Position numbers and translations under genes: made by a program. From NCBI GenBank assembly GCA_023548195.1, contig JAJHZJ010000014.1:14670718-14734717 (forward strand): a stretch of 64,000 bases of DNA. Direction: 5' to 3'. Under the pieces are notes generated by a model. That model was not told the DNA's origin and ran no database searches. It worked only from the letters and a program-made list of their open reading frames with translations. Source of the DNA: Bettongia penicillata ogilbyi. Lineage: Eukaryota > Chordata > Mammalia > Diprotodontia > Potoroidae. This document shows, in pieces, positions 63,080 through 64,000 of this stretch (the first letter of the stretch is position 1; the number at the start of each line of letters is the position of its first letter).

Positions 63080-64000
63080 AATTTAAAATTAAAAGTCATT
63101 AATAAAAAACTTCCTAAGGGATAAAAGACACAGGAACATATGAATTCACAAGTGTATTCTATTAAACACTCAAGGAGCAATTCTAACAAACAATGTGAAT
63201 TGTTAACTAAATTGGGTAAAAAATGATCCTACCAAACTTCATCTATGTTAGAATTATGATCCTGATACCTAAACCAGGGAGAGATAAAGCAGAGAAAGAA
63301 AATGTTAACCAGTATCTTTAATTAATATCATTGCTAAAATATTGAATAAAATGTTAGCCAAGAGGCTACAACAACATATTAAAAATTAAGCTCTATCATC
63401 CAACAAGGCTTATGCCACACATGCAGGATTGGTTCAGTATTAGGAAATCTGTGAACACAATAGACTATGTTAATTGAAGAAAATAGTAAGAGAAATGCTT
63501 CTAACAAAATACAAAGTTCTTTTATGCTTAGAAAAGAAAGAAAGAAATGGCCCATGCTCTAATCTGGTAAGCAATATCTCTCTAAAACCAGGAACCAACA
63601 TCATTTGTAAGGGAGAAAAACTAGGGAAATTTGTAGTAAGATCAGGGATGAGGATGACCCTTAAATAATTGTCACTCCAAGTATTTGATATAGTACAAGA
63701 AATGAGCTAACTTTAGGGCAACATAATGAAAAAAATTAACTGAAATAATAAGCCATAGGCAAAGGGGAAATGAAATTGCCTTCAGATACATGGTAATTTA
63801 CCAAGATACTCAACTAAAACTAACAAATTTAAGAATTTCAGTAAAGTAGGATATAAAACCCACAAAAACTTTCATCAACAAAATCCATCAGAAAAAGATA
63901 AGAGAAGGAAATCCTATTCAGAATAGCTGTGGAATATAAAATATCTGAGAGCATGTGACTGCAGCTACAAAACACTGTAGAAAGAAAGACAGGCTTACAT
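63080..64000 (+). pseudogene. L1 ORF2 reverse-transcriptase fragment, runs off the window
   Basis: + strand frames give, in order, an 'EFTSVFY..KHSRSN' region, 'RIMILIPKPGRDKAEKENVN' (about 63250-63310, the conserved RT block), 'HMQDWFSIRKSVNTIDYVN' (about 63418-63475), 'GEKLGKFVVRSGMR' and 'SVKVGYKTHKN..SST' regions. Frames are broken by stops. The copy continues past position 64000. Confidence 0.85.

Noticed and set aside
1..64000. CRISPR arrays, operons, bacterial or phage genes
   Set aside because: No regularly spaced repeats and no dense coding; all signals are those of vertebrate intronic DNA.

Overview
The window looks like nuclear DNA from a marsupial. It is AT-rich and intron-dominated, with no prokaryotic gene organisation. 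The repeats are L1 and ORF1-only half-L1 (HAL1) elements, decayed L2 and L3/CR1 LINEs, MIR/CORE SINEs, the tRNA-headed marsupial SINE (GGCAGCTGGGTGGTACCATGG-like head), short hAT elements and endogenous-retrovirus LTRs. No species can be named from the sequence alone.

The only host protein-coding gene I can support is DDHD1 (phosphatidic-acid-preferring phospholipase A1), on the + strand. Three constitutive internal exons are visible (31621-31794, 42740-42868, 43470-43617), with matching splice phases and clean GT/AG borders. A 21-nt in-frame microexon candidate lies at 32443-32463, and a weaker 33-nt candidate at 40225-40257. The large first exon should lie upstream of the window, so 1-31620 is read as intron 1. 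The exons carrying the lipase serine motif should lie beyond 64000.

Layout. 1-6.4 kb: hAT end, LTR-like repeat, L2 and SINE pieces, including a 44-bp hAT remnant with perfect flanking duplications. 6.4-10.4 kb: the 5' half of an L1 carrying an LTR-like insert in ORF1, a solo LTR with a 6-bp duplication at the start of ORF2, and an inverted ORF2 C-terminal piece. 11.6-13.4 kb: reverse L2 with a short L1 inserted in it. 14.7-18.2 kb: an L1 whose two parts lie head to head, as in twin priming. 19.3-20.8 kb: an internally deleted HAL1 with a perfect 11-bp duplication. 22.4-29.1 kb: a nested stack in which a 3-kb HAL1 with an open 366-codon ORF1 sits inside an older reverse L1. 30-48 kb: the DDHD1 exons in fairly unique intron, with a tandem 250-bp duplication, an L3/CR1 tail and a complete 7SL RNA retropseudogene. 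48.7-51.4 kb: a second full-length HAL1. 52-55 kb: a long L2. 55-60.5 kb: a decayed near-full-length reverse L1. 60.5-64 kb: a hAT MITE and L1 fragments.

No CRISPR array, operon, functional tRNA, rRNA or other functional RNA gene was seen. The most notable observations are the DDHD1 alternative exons, the HAL1 set (one intact ORF1, one probably mobilised in an internally deleted form), the twin-primed L1, the templated inverted copy at an L1 5' junction, the 7SL pseudogene, and candidate conserved non-coding sequence around 21.7-22.4 kb.
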